Positions 42,524 to 51,815 of a stretch of 64,000 bases of DNA are shown here, in pieces; position 1 is the first letter of the stretch, and each line of letters starts with the position of its first letter. Below the pieces are notes generated by a model. It was not told the origin of the DNA, searched no databases, and worked only from the letters and a program-made list of their open reading frames with translations. This DNA comes from Emticicia fluvialis. Its GTDB lineage: Bacteria > Bacteroidota > Bacteroidia > Cytophagales > Spirosomataceae. The DNA is taken from the NCBI RefSeq assembly GCF_024793945.1, contig NZ_JANUSD010000007.1:124001-188000 (forward strand), in the 5' to 3' direction. A program made the position numbers and the translations under genes.

Positions 42524-43468
42524 TTATAAACCTTTGAGGATTGTCTTTAAAACCGCCTGAGCCGACCACTCCCGGTTGGCAGCCTGCTGAATAACGACAG
42601 ACTGATGGTCCAGCACCTCATCGGTTACTTTCAGATTGCGGCGCACGGGCAGGCAGTGCATAAAAAGGCCATTATTTGTGAGATCCATTTTTTCTTTAGT
42701 AATCATCCACGAGGGGTCCTGGGTAAGCACTTTACCGTATTCGTTATAAGACGACCAGTTCTTACCATACACAAAATCGGCGCCTTTCAGAGCTTCATTC
42801 TGGTCATAAATCACTTTGGCATTACCTGCAAATTCAGGAGCAAGTTCATACCCATGCGGATGCGTAATCACAAACTCATAGTCTGTCTGGTTTACCCATT
42901 CGCAAAAAGAATTGGCCACAGCCTGCGGCAATGGTTTAAAATGCGGCAACCAGGTAAGCACTACCTTTGGCTTTTCTACTTTTTTATGCTCTTCAATGGT
43001 AATCAAATCGGCCAGCGACTGGCATGGGTGGCGCGTAGCCGACTCCAGATTCACAATCGGAACCCCTGCATATTGTCTGAATTTCTCCATCACCAGCTCG
43101 CGGTAATCTGCCTCTCGGTTTTGCAGGCCTGCAAAAGCTCTTACGGCAATAATATCGCAATAACTGCCTATAACAGCAGCAGCTTCTTTTACGTGTTCGG
43201 CTTTATCGCCATTCATTACTACACCGTCTTCCATTTCAAGCTGCCAGCTATCCTGCCCTACGTTCATCATCAGCACTTTCATGCCCAGGTTTTCTGCGGC
43301 TTTTTGGGTACTCAGGCGGGTTCTTAAACTCTGATTAAAAAAGATTAAACCAATGGTCTTGTTTTTTCCCAGTTCCTGTTCTGCAAAAGGCGCTTTTTTC
43401 TGACGAATCCCTTCATTCACTAAATCCCGGATATTCTCTACATCTTTCAGCGAAATAAAATTTCTCAT
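42524..43468 (-). CDS. argF': N-acyl-L-ornithine carbamoyltransferase (acetyl- or succinylornithine)
   Basis: Carbamoylates an N-acylated ornithine in the Bacteroidota/Xanthomonas variant of arginine synthesis. Carbamoyl-phosphate motif SLRTR (49-53), HPCQ (149-152) and HCLPVRRN (273-280), as numbered from a TTG two codons upstream; I prefer the ATG at 43468 (315 residues). HCLPVRR instead of HCLP(A/P)xRG, and the early Trp77, are typical of the N-acyl group and not of ordinary ornithine enzymes. The residue thought to separate acetyl from succinyl specificity (Glu in Xanthomonas, Pro in Bacteroides) appears to be Ala92 here (NGDKAEHV), so specificity is left open. Confidence 0.88.
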   Translation of the reverse strand: MRNFISLKDVENIRDLVNEGIRQKKAPFAEQELGKNKTIGLIFFNQSLRTRLSTQKAAENLGMKVLMMNVGQDSWQLEMEDGVVMNGDKAEHVKEAAAVIGSYCDIIAVRAFAGLQNREADYRELVMEKFRQYAGVPIVNLESATRHPCQSLADLITIEEHKKVEKPKVVLTWLPHFKPLPQAVANSFCEWVNQTDYEFVITHPHGYELAPEFAGNAKVIYDQNEALKGADFVYGKNWSSYNEYGKVLTQDPSWMITKEKMDLTNNGLFMHCLPVRRNLKVTDEVLDHQSVVIQQAANREWSAQAVLKTILKGL

Positions 43469-43609
43469 TTTCAACTTGGCAAAAATCGAATAGTATAATT
43501 AATAAATAACGATTGTATAGTGGTTTGAATCAGGCTAACCCCGGGTCATCAGGTCTGGGGCAGGCAAATTCGCCACAAATATGGCTATTTGAAAAACAAT
43601 AACAACAGG

Positions 43610-44941
43610 CTATTGGTTTAATTTTTTTGTCAGCAAAAACAAAGGATAACTGATAATGAGAAAGATCAGTGCATAACCGCTACTGCTGATGTCCTGATAC
43701 ACTGCGCCAATCAGAAACAAAATTGATATTACAATCAGTAACCAGGGTATAAAAGGATACCCCGGCACCTTGTAGGGTCTTGGTAAATCAGGCTCTTTTT
43801 TGCGTAGCATCATAATGCTGGCAAACCCCGCAATGTAGCACATCACAAAAAAGAAAACCGCAATATCTGATAGCTTCTCGCAGGTATCTTTCCCGCTTAG
43901 AATGAGCAATATTGAACAGAGTCCGGTAAGTGGCATGGCAATGGCGGGCGTGCCTCCACTGTTTACTTTTTGAGCAGCCTTGAAGAAAAGTCCGTCGCGA
44001 CTCATGGAATAAATCACCCGTGGCGAGAACATAATCTGCGCATTAAGAATACCAAAAATTGAAATAGTAAGAAAGAATGTTACAATGCTGGCAGACTTGC
44101 TACCGAAAATCAGCTTTATGGCATCTGAAGCCGCCAATTTAGAGCTGGCCAGCGTTTCTATTGGCATAATGTAAAGTATTGCCAGATTTACCAGCAGGTA
44201 AATGGCTATGATTACCAGCACACCGCTGATCATAGACTTGGGCAAATTACGGGCCGGGTCTGTACTTTCTTCTGAAAAATACGCGGCCGTATGCCAGCCA
44301 TCAAAAGTATAAAACACTGATTGGAGCGAAACTATGAGGCCTGTTAACAGACCAGGGCCTGCCACTTTCTGAGTGGTTTCTACCAGTTGCTGACTTTTTA
44401 TTTCACCGCCATATACAAAACAAACTATTACAAAAGCAAAAAGGCCTATGGCTTTCAGAAAAGAGATAATTTCCTGAGACCTGCCGGCCGACTTGGTACC
44501 CAGCCAGTGGAAACTCATCAGCAACAACAGAATACCAATAGCCACATAGCGGACGATGGGTTCAACATCAGGCAGCATTAAAGCTATAAATTCGCTCATG
44601 GTATAGGCGCCAAAACCCAGGGCAGCCACTGTACCCAACCAGCTGGTGATACCGGTTACAAAACCCACGTAATCGCCAAAGGCACGGCGGGCATATACAT
44701 ACCAGGCGCCTGCTTTGGGTACCGACACGCCCAGTTCAATAGCGCACAACACACCTAAAAAAGCATAGATGCTCACCAGTATCCAAACAAGCATAATTAA
44801 TGATGGGTCGCCCAGATTAGCCGCTATAGGGCCTGGTTTACGCAAAATGCCTGTTCCTATCGTTCCGCCAATGGTAACGGCAATACCAAAACCTACGCCT
44901 AGAAGTTTGAGAAGTTCACCCTTGTTTTTTTCAGAAGCCAT
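43610..44941 (-). CDS. APC-family amino acid permease 1
   Basis: 443 residues with about 12 membrane helices, no signal peptide. The first helix carries GGTIGTGILRKPGPIA, the substrate-binding glycine loop of the APC superfamily, and helix 6 the FYTFDGWHTAAYFSEE segment usual in this family. It is the closest of the three permeases here to the LAT-like/serine-threonine exchangers, with residues RPYKVPGYP before the last helices. It stands alone, so its substrate is unknown. Confidence 0.88.
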   Translation of the reverse strand: MASEKNKGELLKLLGVGFGIAVTIGGTIGTGILRKPGPIAANLGDPSLIMLVWILVSIYAFLGVLCAIELGVSVPKAGAWYVYARRAFGDYVGFVTGITSWLGTVAALGFGAYTMSEFIALMLPDVEPIVRYVAIGILLLLMSFHWLGTKSAGRSQEIISFLKAIGLFAFVIVCFVYGGEIKSQQLVETTQKVAGPGLLTGLIVSLQSVFYTFDGWHTAAYFSEESTDPARNLPKSMISGVLVIIAIYLLVNLAILYIMPIETLASSKLAASDAIKLIFGSKSASIVTFFLTISIFGILNAQIMFSPRVIYSMSRDGLFFKAAQKVNSGGTPAIAMPLTGLCSILLILSGKDTCEKLSDIAVFFFVMCYIAGFASIMMLRKKEPDLPRPYKVPGYPFIPWLLIVISILFLIGAVYQDISSSGYALIFLIISYPLFLLTKKLNQ

Positions 44942-45131
44942 GCTTTTGCGTCATTAATTAGAACGAATATAGCAAATAATGAAACAAATAGAAGAAAAGC
45001 AAGAATGGAAAGCCCAGAAGAATAAGAAAAACTGATTAACAGAAACAGATAAACGTCTAATTATAAAACGCTTACATACGCAAACATTTACAGAATGCTT
45101 GTTACAAAAATTTATCTATTTTGATATTAAA

Positions 45132-45174
45132 CCCCACCCTGGCCTATATCAACAATGGGGAAGCCAGGGTGGGG
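45132..45174 (-). terminator. GC-rich terminator hairpin after the TonB receptor
   Basis: CCCCACCCTGGC (45132-45143) pairs perfectly with GCCAGGGTGGGG (45163-45174). On the minus strand it is followed by TTTAATAT, a weak T run. It starts 7 bases after the receptor's stop. Confidence 0.65.
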
Positions 45175-45180
45175 CAATAA

Positions 45181-47376
45181 CTACAACCTTACTCTTACCG
45201 CCAGCAGAAAATTGGTTCCTGCCTGCGGATAATAGAAGTTTTCTGTAACTACCTGTTGTTCATAAATATAGCTGTAGGTATAGCCATTTGATTCGTACAG
45301 ATGATTGAGAATGTTATTAACCAAAAGGCTAAAGGTCATTTCTTTCACAATTTTCGGATGCACCGTAAAATTGGCACGCAAATCATTCACAAAAAAGGCG
45401 TTCAGTTTACGTTTTTGGTCTGCTGTATTATCCATGTACTGCTTACCTACATACTTAGGCAGCCAGGTGAATTCAAGATTTTTTACCGGGGCAAAAGACA
45501 ACTGCCCACCAGCTATCACATTAGGCGAAAACGAAATATCTGTTTTTGTGTACTGATTAACTTTATCGGCGCCACCATCGTAATTCACCACGGTTTCGGT
45601 AAAATTTTTAATTTTATTCTGGCTGAATGTAGCATTGGCGTTTAGTCTCCATTTTGGGGCAAAATTCCAGTTGGCTACCAGCTCAATACCTGCTCTGTAG
45701 CTTTTCGGAACATTCACCCGTATGGCCTCACCTACTCCGTTTACCTGCCCGGTCAATACCAGCTGGTTACGGTAGTTCATATAATAGAAGTTGGCATCAA
45801 AGCTCAGTTTCTGGTTTGCCCAGCGATACCCGGCCTCTAAATCTTCCAGATGCTCGGGTTTCGGTGCTTTTACGTTATCCACAAAGTCGGTGCGGTTAGG
45901 CTCTTTATTACCTACGGCATAAGAAGCATATATAGATGCCCCGGCGCTTAACTGATAATTCATCCCGACTTTTGGGTTAAAGAAAGAAAAAGAAGTATTT
46001 CGGGTAATATCCTGCAGTTTGTCGGCAATTCCTTTCATATCATACCCAACGGTGCGGTACTGCACGTCGCCAAACAGATTGAACCGGTCTGATAACTGAT
46101 AATATACCTTACCGAAAATGTTAAAATCGGTTTTAAGAGACCTGCTGGTGTACCATCGGTAATCGTTAGCAGGTGTTTCGGCCAGCTTTGTCCAGATTAC
46201 TTCGCCGAAATGATGCCCATCATATTTGTTCCAAGCCCCACCTATATTGGCTGAAAGCTTCTTATTACTCTGGTAATCGAAAGAGTAAGTTATTCCATAA
46301 AAATGATTGTCGAGCCATTTACGGCGCACCAGGTTGGTAGAGGTAATGGTATCTCCGCCTATTATCACATTGGGTAGTTTATAGCTGGCAAGTGCGTCAT
46401 CTGACCTGAACTGCTCATAGTAACCTTTACCACGCGTATAATGCAAAGTCGGATTGAACGTCCAGCGCTCGCTTAATTTAAAAGACGAAATCAATTGGTA
46501 ATTATCCTGCTGATAATTATCAACCTGGTTAGGATACGTGTAAGGGTTGTATGTACGATTGGTTTTCAGAAGTTTCTCGGGCACCCCCTCCCAGGCCTGA
46601 TAAGTAACTTCTTTCCCTGAGAAGATATTCAATCTGATAAAATTACTTTTGTTGTAGTAGCCCGTTGAAAAATAGAAAGATTTCAGGTCTGAACTGGCTC
46701 TGTCGATGTATCCGTCTGAAGATAATTTCGATAACCGGGCATCAACCACAAAATGGTTGTTTAGCAGCCCTGTACTTGCCAGCACATTGGCTTTCATGGT
46801 GTTGAAAGAGCCATAAGACAGGTTAGTCTCGCCAAAGGCCTCACGCTCATATCCTAAAGTGCTGATGTTCAGGCTGGCTCCGAAAGCCCCTGCGCCATTG
46901 GTAGAAGTACCTACCCCTCGCTGCACCTGAATACTTTGAACACTGGACGCAAAGTCTGGCATATTTACCCAGAAAGTACCCTGAGACTCTGAATCATTGT
47001 AAGGAACACCGTTAAGGGTTACGTTAATTCGGGTGGGGTCTGACCCACGGATCCGGATACCGGTGTAGCCTACCCCCGCTCCGGCATCAGAACTGACCAC
47101 TACTGACGGCAACTGATTGAGCAGAAAAGGTAAATCCTGCCCCAGATTCTGCTTTCTGATATCCCGCTGATATACGTTTGTGAACGCCATACCGGTTTTT
47201 TCGTTGGCACGTGTAGACCTCACCACTACTTCGTTCAGCTCTTTGATTTTGGTAGAGTCCTGAGCATTGGCTGAAAAAACTACCATGTTCATCAGCAAGA
47301 CAACCGAAACGGTTCCCTGAAAAGATTTAGATAGGTTTAAAAGAAAACTGGTAACACTTTTTGTTAATTTTTTCAT
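45181..47376 (-). CDS. TonB-dependent outer-membrane receptor, probably for thiamine or a precursor
   Basis: 731 residues. A long signal peptide ends at VVFSANAQ (about 39), followed by a TonB-box-like stretch (IKELNEVVVRSTRANE), the plug domain (LPSVVVSSDAGAGVGYTGIRIRGSD and RINVTLNGVPYNDSESQ) and a 22-strand barrel closing with a terminal aromatic pattern. It lacks the carboxypeptidase-like N-terminal domain of SusC-type receptors. Control by a TPP riboswitch just upstream makes thiamine, TPP or a pyrimidine/thiazole moiety the likely cargo. No thiamine synthesis or inner-membrane uptake gene lies next to it. Confidence 0.92.
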   Translation of the reverse strand: MKKLTKSVTSFLLNLSKSFQGTVSVVLLMNMVVFSANAQDSTKIKELNEVVVRSTRANEKTGMAFTNVYQRDIRKQNLGQDLPFLLNQLPSVVVSSDAGAGVGYTGIRIRGSDPTRINVTLNGVPYNDSESQGTFWVNMPDFASSVQSIQVQRGVGTSTNGAGAFGASLNISTLGYEREAFGETNLSYGSFNTMKANVLASTGLLNNHFVVDARLSKLSSDGYIDRASSDLKSFYFSTGYYNKSNFIRLNIFSGKEVTYQAWEGVPEKLLKTNRTYNPYTYPNQVDNYQQDNYQLISSFKLSERWTFNPTLHYTRGKGYYEQFRSDDALASYKLPNVIIGGDTITSTNLVRRKWLDNHFYGITYSFDYQSNKKLSANIGGAWNKYDGHHFGEVIWTKLAETPANDYRWYTSRSLKTDFNIFGKVYYQLSDRFNLFGDVQYRTVGYDMKGIADKLQDITRNTSFSFFNPKVGMNYQLSAGASIYASYAVGNKEPNRTDFVDNVKAPKPEHLEDLEAGYRWANQKLSFDANFYYMNYRNQLVLTGQVNGVGEAIRVNVPKSYRAGIELVANWNFAPKWRLNANATFSQNKIKNFTETVVNYDGGADKVNQYTKTDISFSPNVIAGGQLSFAPVKNLEFTWLPKYVGKQYMDNTADQKRKLNAFFVNDLRANFTVHPKIVKEMTFSLLVNNILNHLYESNGYTYSYIYEQQVVTENFYYPQAGTNFLLAVRVRL

Positions 47377-47734
47377 TGTATCACGAAAATTTTAACAAGG
47401 CAAAGGAGTAAAATCTTGTGAGCCCATGAGGCTCATTTGGTTAAACAAAATTTTAAATGGAAAACAATAGTTCTGCAGGTGCGCATCCTCCAGTACTATT
47501 CTCTGTCCCTTCGGCAGAATTACCTGCATCAGGTTCAATGGGTATAATCTCAGCCCGTTATATTAAGGCACCCCTTTTGAGATAAGTTGTGCAAAGAAAA
47601 CGTTTTTTTTAGAAATCTTGTTTATATTAGTGATAGAAATTTATAGCACAAATGGAATTGTTGACGTAATCCGAAAGTAAATTACCCTGTGTGGTATAGA
47701 TTTTGTGCTGTTTTTATTTTAAAGAGAAGATACT
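47377..47734. other. Leader region with TPP riboswitch
   Basis: 358 bases between divergent genes. Besides the riboswitch (47500-47577) there are about 120 bases between its 3' end and the receptor ATG, where the expression platform must lie, and about 155 bases upstream of the 98-residue protein. No other gene seen. Confidence 0.6.
47500..47577 (-). promoter_or_regulatory. TPP riboswitch (thi box)
   Basis: On the minus strand: GGGGTGCC, then GGGCTGAGA, TTATACCC, GAACCTGATGCAGGTAATTC and TGCCGAAGGGACAGAG. These are the conserved P2-P5 segments of the TPP aptamer in the right order (CTGAGA pyrimidine sensor; ACCTGAT and GGAGGG-like helix). It should switch off the TonB receptor gene when TPP is plentiful. 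Confidence 0.95.
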
Positions 47735-48031
47735 ATGACTCAGTTTATGGTGGAATTTGATTTGCCAGTGCCTTTCCCTGAAAGTTTCATTGCAAAAATT
47801 CCTTATCAAAGAATTGCTGTTAATCAATTGCTGGAAGATGGCAAATTGCACTCTTATGCGTTGTCTTCAGACAGAAGCAGACTATGGTGTATTGTAAACG
47901 CCCAGGATGAACTGGAGGTAATGGATATTATTTCTGAATTTCCGTTAATAGATTATATGTCTCATACCATTACCGAATTAATGTTTAATAATTCGGTAGT
48001 AATGAAAGTTCCTACTTTTTCACTGAACTAA
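47735..48031 (+). CDS. Muconolactone-isomerase-like small protein
   Basis: 98 residues in a ferredoxin-like alpha-beta pattern: VEFDLPVPFPESFIAKIP, a central GKLHSYALSSDRSRLWCIV hairpin and a C-terminal DIISEFPLIDYMSHTITEL. This matches the fold of muconolactone delta-isomerase-like proteins, but no catechol pathway is nearby and catalysis is not implied. It starts a plus-strand run with a barstar-like gene and an acetyltransferase. Confidence 0.6.
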   Translation: MTQFMVEFDLPVPFPESFIAKIPYQRIAVNQLLEDGKLHSYALSSDRSRLWCIVNAQDELEVMDIISEFPLIDYMSHTITELMFNNSVVMKVPTFSLN

Positions 48032-48083
48032 CATCTTTTGGTGGCCTGCTTAACAGGCCACTTATATTCTTGCCTAAAATCTC

Positions 48084-48506
48084 ATGCCCAATTTTCTTAT
48101 CACTAATAATTTAGCTCTTCCAGAGAATTACTCGATTGTTGAACTGGATGGTAATAAAACACAGACACTCAGAGGCTTTTATGAAGAAATTGCCGATGCA
48201 CTGGCGTTTCCGGAAGAGTTTGGTTTCACGCTTGATGAACTAGACGAAATGCTAAGCGATTTGTCGTGGCTGGAAGACGAAAAAATTGTACTGTATATTT
48301 CTCCTTCCGACGTTTTCATTGAAAAAGAGAGGAACCCCGAGAAAACCGGAACCCTGCTAAATTTGCTGGATGCCATTTGTGAAGACTGGCGTTGGGCAGA
48401 TGACGAAGAAGACTTGCCCAAAAAAGAACTGATTTTTGCTTTTTTAGAAAGTGCCAGAATTAAAGAACTATTGACTAAACAGGAAATTACTTTTAGAAGC
48501 GAATGA
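48084..48506 (+). CDS. Barstar-family protein
   Basis: 140 residues. The central segment LRGFYEEIADALAFPEEFGFTLDELDEMLSDLSWL has the barstar signature (small helix, FP--FG---D-L-D-L-DL-WL) and is followed by a beta-strand (KIVLYI) as in the RNase inhibitor of Bacillus. Barstar proteins neutralise barnase-type ribonucleases, yet no ribonuclease gene is adjacent. Many Bacteroidota have such orphan forms of unknown role. Its stop overlaps the start of the acetyltransferase (ATGA). Confidence 0.75.
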   Translation: MPNFLITNNLALPENYSIVELDGNKTQTLRGFYEEIADALAFPEEFGFTLDELDEMLSDLSWLEDEKIVLYISPSDVFIEKERNPEKTGTLLNLLDAICEDWRWADDEEDLPKKELIFAFLESARIKELLTKQEITFRSE

Positions 48507-48997
48507 ATTTTTTCTTGAGAAAATGGCAGGCAGGAGACGAGCCATCTTTGGCAGAAAACGCAAATAATTACCGTATCTGGAGGAATCTGAAAGATATATT
48601 TCCGCACCCTTATACCATTACTGATGCTTTTGAGTGGGTTAAACTTGCCCGAAATACAGCAGAAAACCTGGCTATAGTAGTAGAAAACAAGGCTGTTGGC
48701 GGCATAGGTATTCTGCTAAAGGAAGATATTTATTGCCGAAATGCCGAAATTGGGTACTGGCTCGGAGAACCCTACTGGAACAAAGGCATCATGTCTGCAG
48801 CCATTGAAGAAGTAACTGACTTTACCTTTGCCAACTACCCCATTCACCGCATCTACGCCGGTGTTTTCGAATATAATACCGGTTCGATGCGTGCCTTGCA
48901 AAAGGCGGGTTACGAAAAAGAGGCAGTTCTCAAGCACGCTCTGTTTAAAGAAGGGCAATTATATGATGAACATATTTTTGCCCGTTACCGACCCTGA
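48503..48997 (+). CDS. RimJ/RimL-type GNAT acetyltransferase
   Basis: 164 residues of the GNAT fold. It opens with LRKWQAGDEPSLAENANN, has IGYWLGEPYWNKGIMSAAIEEVTDFTF (acetyl-CoA binding region) and ends YEKEAVLKHALFKEGQLYDEHIFAR, the conserved tail of ribosomal-protein or small-molecule N-acetyltransferases. Acetyl-CoA is the donor; the acceptor is unknown. It is translationally coupled to the barstar-like gene and converges with an aldehyde dehydrogenase gene two bases away. Confidence 0.88.
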   Translation: MNFFLRKWQAGDEPSLAENANNYRIWRNLKDIFPHPYTITDAFEWVKLARNTAENLAIVVENKAVGGIGILLKEDIYCRNAEIGYWLGEPYWNKGIMSAAIEEVTDFTFANYPIHRIYAGVFEYNTGSMRALQKAGYEKEAVLKHALFKEGQLYDEHIFARYRP

Positions 48998-48999
48998 CA

Positions 49000-50475
49000 T
49001 CAAATTGCTTCAACTTTTATGTGCTTGGTTTCAAGGTATTCAAAAACAGCATTTCGCGATAACTCTACCCCATAACCTGAGTCTTTCCAACCTGCATAAG
49101 GTGCATAATTAGTATTTACTGCGCCACTGTTAACACAAACGGTTCCGGCTTCAAGCGCGTCTCCCAGGTGCATACTCGTTTTAAAATCCTTCGTAAAGGC
49201 GTAGGCCACCAACCCATAGTTGGTATCATTAGCTTTGTTAACAGCCTCTTCCAGCGTTTCAAAGGTCTCAACCGCCACCACACAACCAAAGGTTTCTTCC
49301 TGCATTACCTTCATGCCCGCATGGCAGTTGTCAAGTATGGTTGGCATAAAATAAAACCCCTTTTCATATTGCCCGCCTTCGGGGGCTCTGCCACCTGTAA
49401 CTAATGATGCGCCTTTGCCAATGGCGTCTTCAATGTGCTGTTTTGTGGTTGTAATACCGTCAGCAGTAGCCATAGGTCCCAGGTCTGCTGCGCCGTCGGT
49501 AACTCCGTCGCCAATGGTCAGTTTCTCTGCATTTTTCTTTAGTTCAGCTACCAGACTCTGATGCTTTGATACATGCACATACACCCTGTTAATACTACTG
49601 CACGACTGCCCCATGTTCCTGAATCCTTTGTAGGCAATAACAGCAGCCGCATTTATAATGTCGGCATCTGCACACACAATGGCGGGACATTGGCCGCCGA
49701 GTTCAAGCGATATTTTTTTCAGATAGGGCGCTACCGTCTGCATCAGTTTTTTTCCGGTGGCAGTAGAGCCGGTCATGGCTACTTTCTTTACCAGTGGATG
49801 TTTCACAAGCACATCACCTACTACTGACCCCTGCCCCGTTAATACACTGATTACCCTGGCCGGAATGCCCCCCTCTACTAATGCCATGCAAAAAGCCATA
49901 GGCGACAAAGGCGTAACTGTTGTGGGCTTAACCACAACCGAACAGCCAACAGCTAATGCCGGCCCGAGTTTCCACGACAACAAAGAAACCGGGTAGTTCC
50001 AGGGAGTTATTAATGCACAAACCCCAACCGGATAATATTTTACTATTGAAAAAACACCTGCCTTCTCTGTCTGATTTACATATCCCTCTACGCGTACAGC
50101 TTCTGAAGCGAAGTACTCGATGGTATCGCAGGAACCGATAATTTCTGCTTTGGCCTGGTTGAAAGGCTTCCCCTGCTCTAATGCCATCAGCATACCTATG
50201 CGGTCGGCCTGTGTGCGCACATAGGCAGCAGCTTTTTTAATGATGCTTTCACGCTGATAAGCCGTCAGTTTTGCCCATTCTTTATAGCCAGCCTGCGCGG
50301 TTTCAACCGCTTTGCTGATGTCATTGGCGGTAGCCCGGGCAATGGAGGCAATAGGCTCTCTGTTGGCAGGAGAAAAGATAGTGATGGTCGATTCATCTTC
50401 GGCCGGAACAGACTGGCCGTCAATAAAAAGACCCCATGCCTGCCCTTTCAGGCTATTTGATAATTCTGTATTCAT
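49000..50475 (-). CDS. NAD(P)-dependent aldehyde dehydrogenase
   Basis: 491 residues. Catalytic Cys292 (GQSCSSINRV) and general base Glu258 (LELGGQCP), NAD-binding TPWNYPVSLLSWK, and the Rossmann TGSTATGKKL. Closest in style to succinate-semialdehyde or other omega-semialdehyde dehydrogenases. Its start follows a zinc alcohol dehydrogenase by 10 bases, so the pair could oxidise an alcohol to an acid in two steps. The substrate cannot be fixed. Confidence 0.9.
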   Translation of the reverse strand: MNTELSNSLKGQAWGLFIDGQSVPAEDESTITIFSPANREPIASIARATANDISKAVETAQAGYKEWAKLTAYQRESIIKKAAAYVRTQADRIGMLMALEQGKPFNQAKAEIIGSCDTIEYFASEAVRVEGYVNQTEKAGVFSIVKYYPVGVCALITPWNYPVSLLSWKLGPALAVGCSVVVKPTTVTPLSPMAFCMALVEGGIPARVISVLTGQGSVVGDVLVKHPLVKKVAMTGSTATGKKLMQTVAPYLKKISLELGGQCPAIVCADADIINAAAVIAYKGFRNMGQSCSSINRVYVHVSKHQSLVAELKKNAEKLTIGDGVTDGAADLGPMATADGITTTKQHIEDAIGKGASLVTGGRAPEGGQYEKGFYFMPTILDNCHAGMKVMQEETFGCVVAVETFETLEEAVNKANDTNYGLVAYAFTKDFKTSMHLGDALEAGTVCVNSGAVNTNYAPYAGWKDSGYGVELSRNAVFEYLETKHIKVEAI

Positions 50476-50484
50476 GGGTTGTTT

Positions 50485-51537
50485 TTACAAATTCGGATTA
50501 ATACTCACTTTCAGCGCTTCGCCAGATTCCATCAGGGAGAATGCTTCCGTAATACTGCCCAGTGGCAGCGTATGGGTTACTATCTTATCTGCCGGGAAAT
50601 CCTTTTTCTGAACCAAGGCCGTGGCTGCCTGAAAATCACTCATTTTTTCTGAATAAGACCCGCTGATGCGTAGTTCTTTGTAATGCAGATGATTGGTATT
50701 AAGCATAGCAAAAGGATTGGTTTTTGGTAAACCGCCAAAAAACTCTACCCTGCCTGCTTTGCCGGCTATCTCAAGGGCATCGGCCTGTGCCTGTGCTACA
50801 CTCACGGCTACAATTACCACATCATAACCCAATCCGTCGGTTAGTTCTTGTGCCATTTCCAGATGGCTGCCTTCTTTTTCGGCTTTTACCGTGTGGTCAA
50901 TATCAAAAGTAGTTGCCTTATCCAGCCTTGCTTGCATTACATCAAACATATCTACCTGCTGCGCTCCCTGATACCGTGACACCAGCGCGTGCATCACGCC
51001 TATTGGCCCGGCACCAATAATGGCAACTTTGTCTTTCAGGCCTACTTCCAGCCTGCCTCGGCCGTGGGCGTTTATTACACAGCCCAAAGGTTCGGCAAGA
51101 CTCAGAGGCCCTGCGGGTAATTCTTCGCTTACTTTAAACAACTGCCTGCGGCGCACAGCTTTGGCTGGTACTTTCATAAAAGGAGCAAACGCGCCGTCGA
51201 GATGATACGACATCGTAGTACGGCTTTGGCAAAGGTTCTCTCTTCCTGCTTTGCAGTAACGGCATTCGCCACAAGACAAAACAATGTACATCAACACTCT
51301 GTCGCCCACCTTTATATCAGTATCCTTACTTCTTGACTCCACCACTCTTCCACAAAATTCATGGCCTAATATACGGGGCGGTGTAATTTTCTTATCTCCG
51401 TGCCGGTAAGTGCGTAAATCTGTTCCGCACACATTACATGCTTCAATTTCAAGCAGCACTTCGCCATCCTCCAAAGTCGGCATGGCTACCTCTTCTATTA
51501 TTATGGCTTCTTTCCCTTTGTAAACTGCGGCTTTCAC
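50485..51537 (-). CDS. Zinc-dependent alcohol dehydrogenase (threonine/polyol type)
   Basis: Medium-chain dehydrogenase. From the GTG at 51537 the protein is 350 residues and starts KAAVYKGKEA, the usual family N-terminus; a longer frame begins at a TTG (51561). Catalytic-zinc ligands lie in NVCGTDLR and GHEFCGRVVE, structural-zinc cysteines in CGECRYCKAGRENLC, and the Rossmann loop is GAGPIGVMHA. The sequence resembles threonine or sorbitol dehydrogenases. It precedes the aldehyde dehydrogenase in an operon. Confidence 0.88.
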   Translation of the reverse strand: MKAAVYKGKEAIIIEEVAMPTLEDGEVLLEIEACNVCGTDLRTYRHGDKKITPPRILGHEFCGRVVESRSKDTDIKVGDRVLMYIVLSCGECRYCKAGRENLCQSRTTMSYHLDGAFAPFMKVPAKAVRRRQLFKVSEELPAGPLSLAEPLGCVINAHGRGRLEVGLKDKVAIIGAGPIGVMHALVSRYQGAQQVDMFDVMQARLDKATTFDIDHTVKAEKEGSHLEMAQELTDGLGYDVVIVAVSVAQAQADALEIAGKAGRVEFFGGLPKTNPFAMLNTNHLHYKELRISGSYSEKMSDFQAATALVQKKDFPADKIVTHTLPLGSITEAFSLMESGEALKVSINPNL

Positions 51538-51815
51538 TTTAAAATCTTTAAAAATTGACAATCATTTTTAAGCCAACTTGTCTATACAAGTCAACAATTA
51601 CAAATGTAAGTTTCTATTGAGCCACAGACAAGGTTTTTAGAATAAAATTTCAGAAATAGATGCTTTACAATCATTAATTATTTGAAAAAACGTATATAAA
51701 AATAACCTTACTCCGATAAAAATTTTGCTTTTAATAGATTAGTATTATCTTTTTTTCGATAGTTTTGAAAAATATACCATAACAAACTCATAAAAACCTA
51801 AATATCTAAACACCC

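Noticed and set aside
48084..48506. Toxin-antitoxin pair with the barstar-like gene
   Set aside because: Neither neighbour looks like a ribonuclease toxin.
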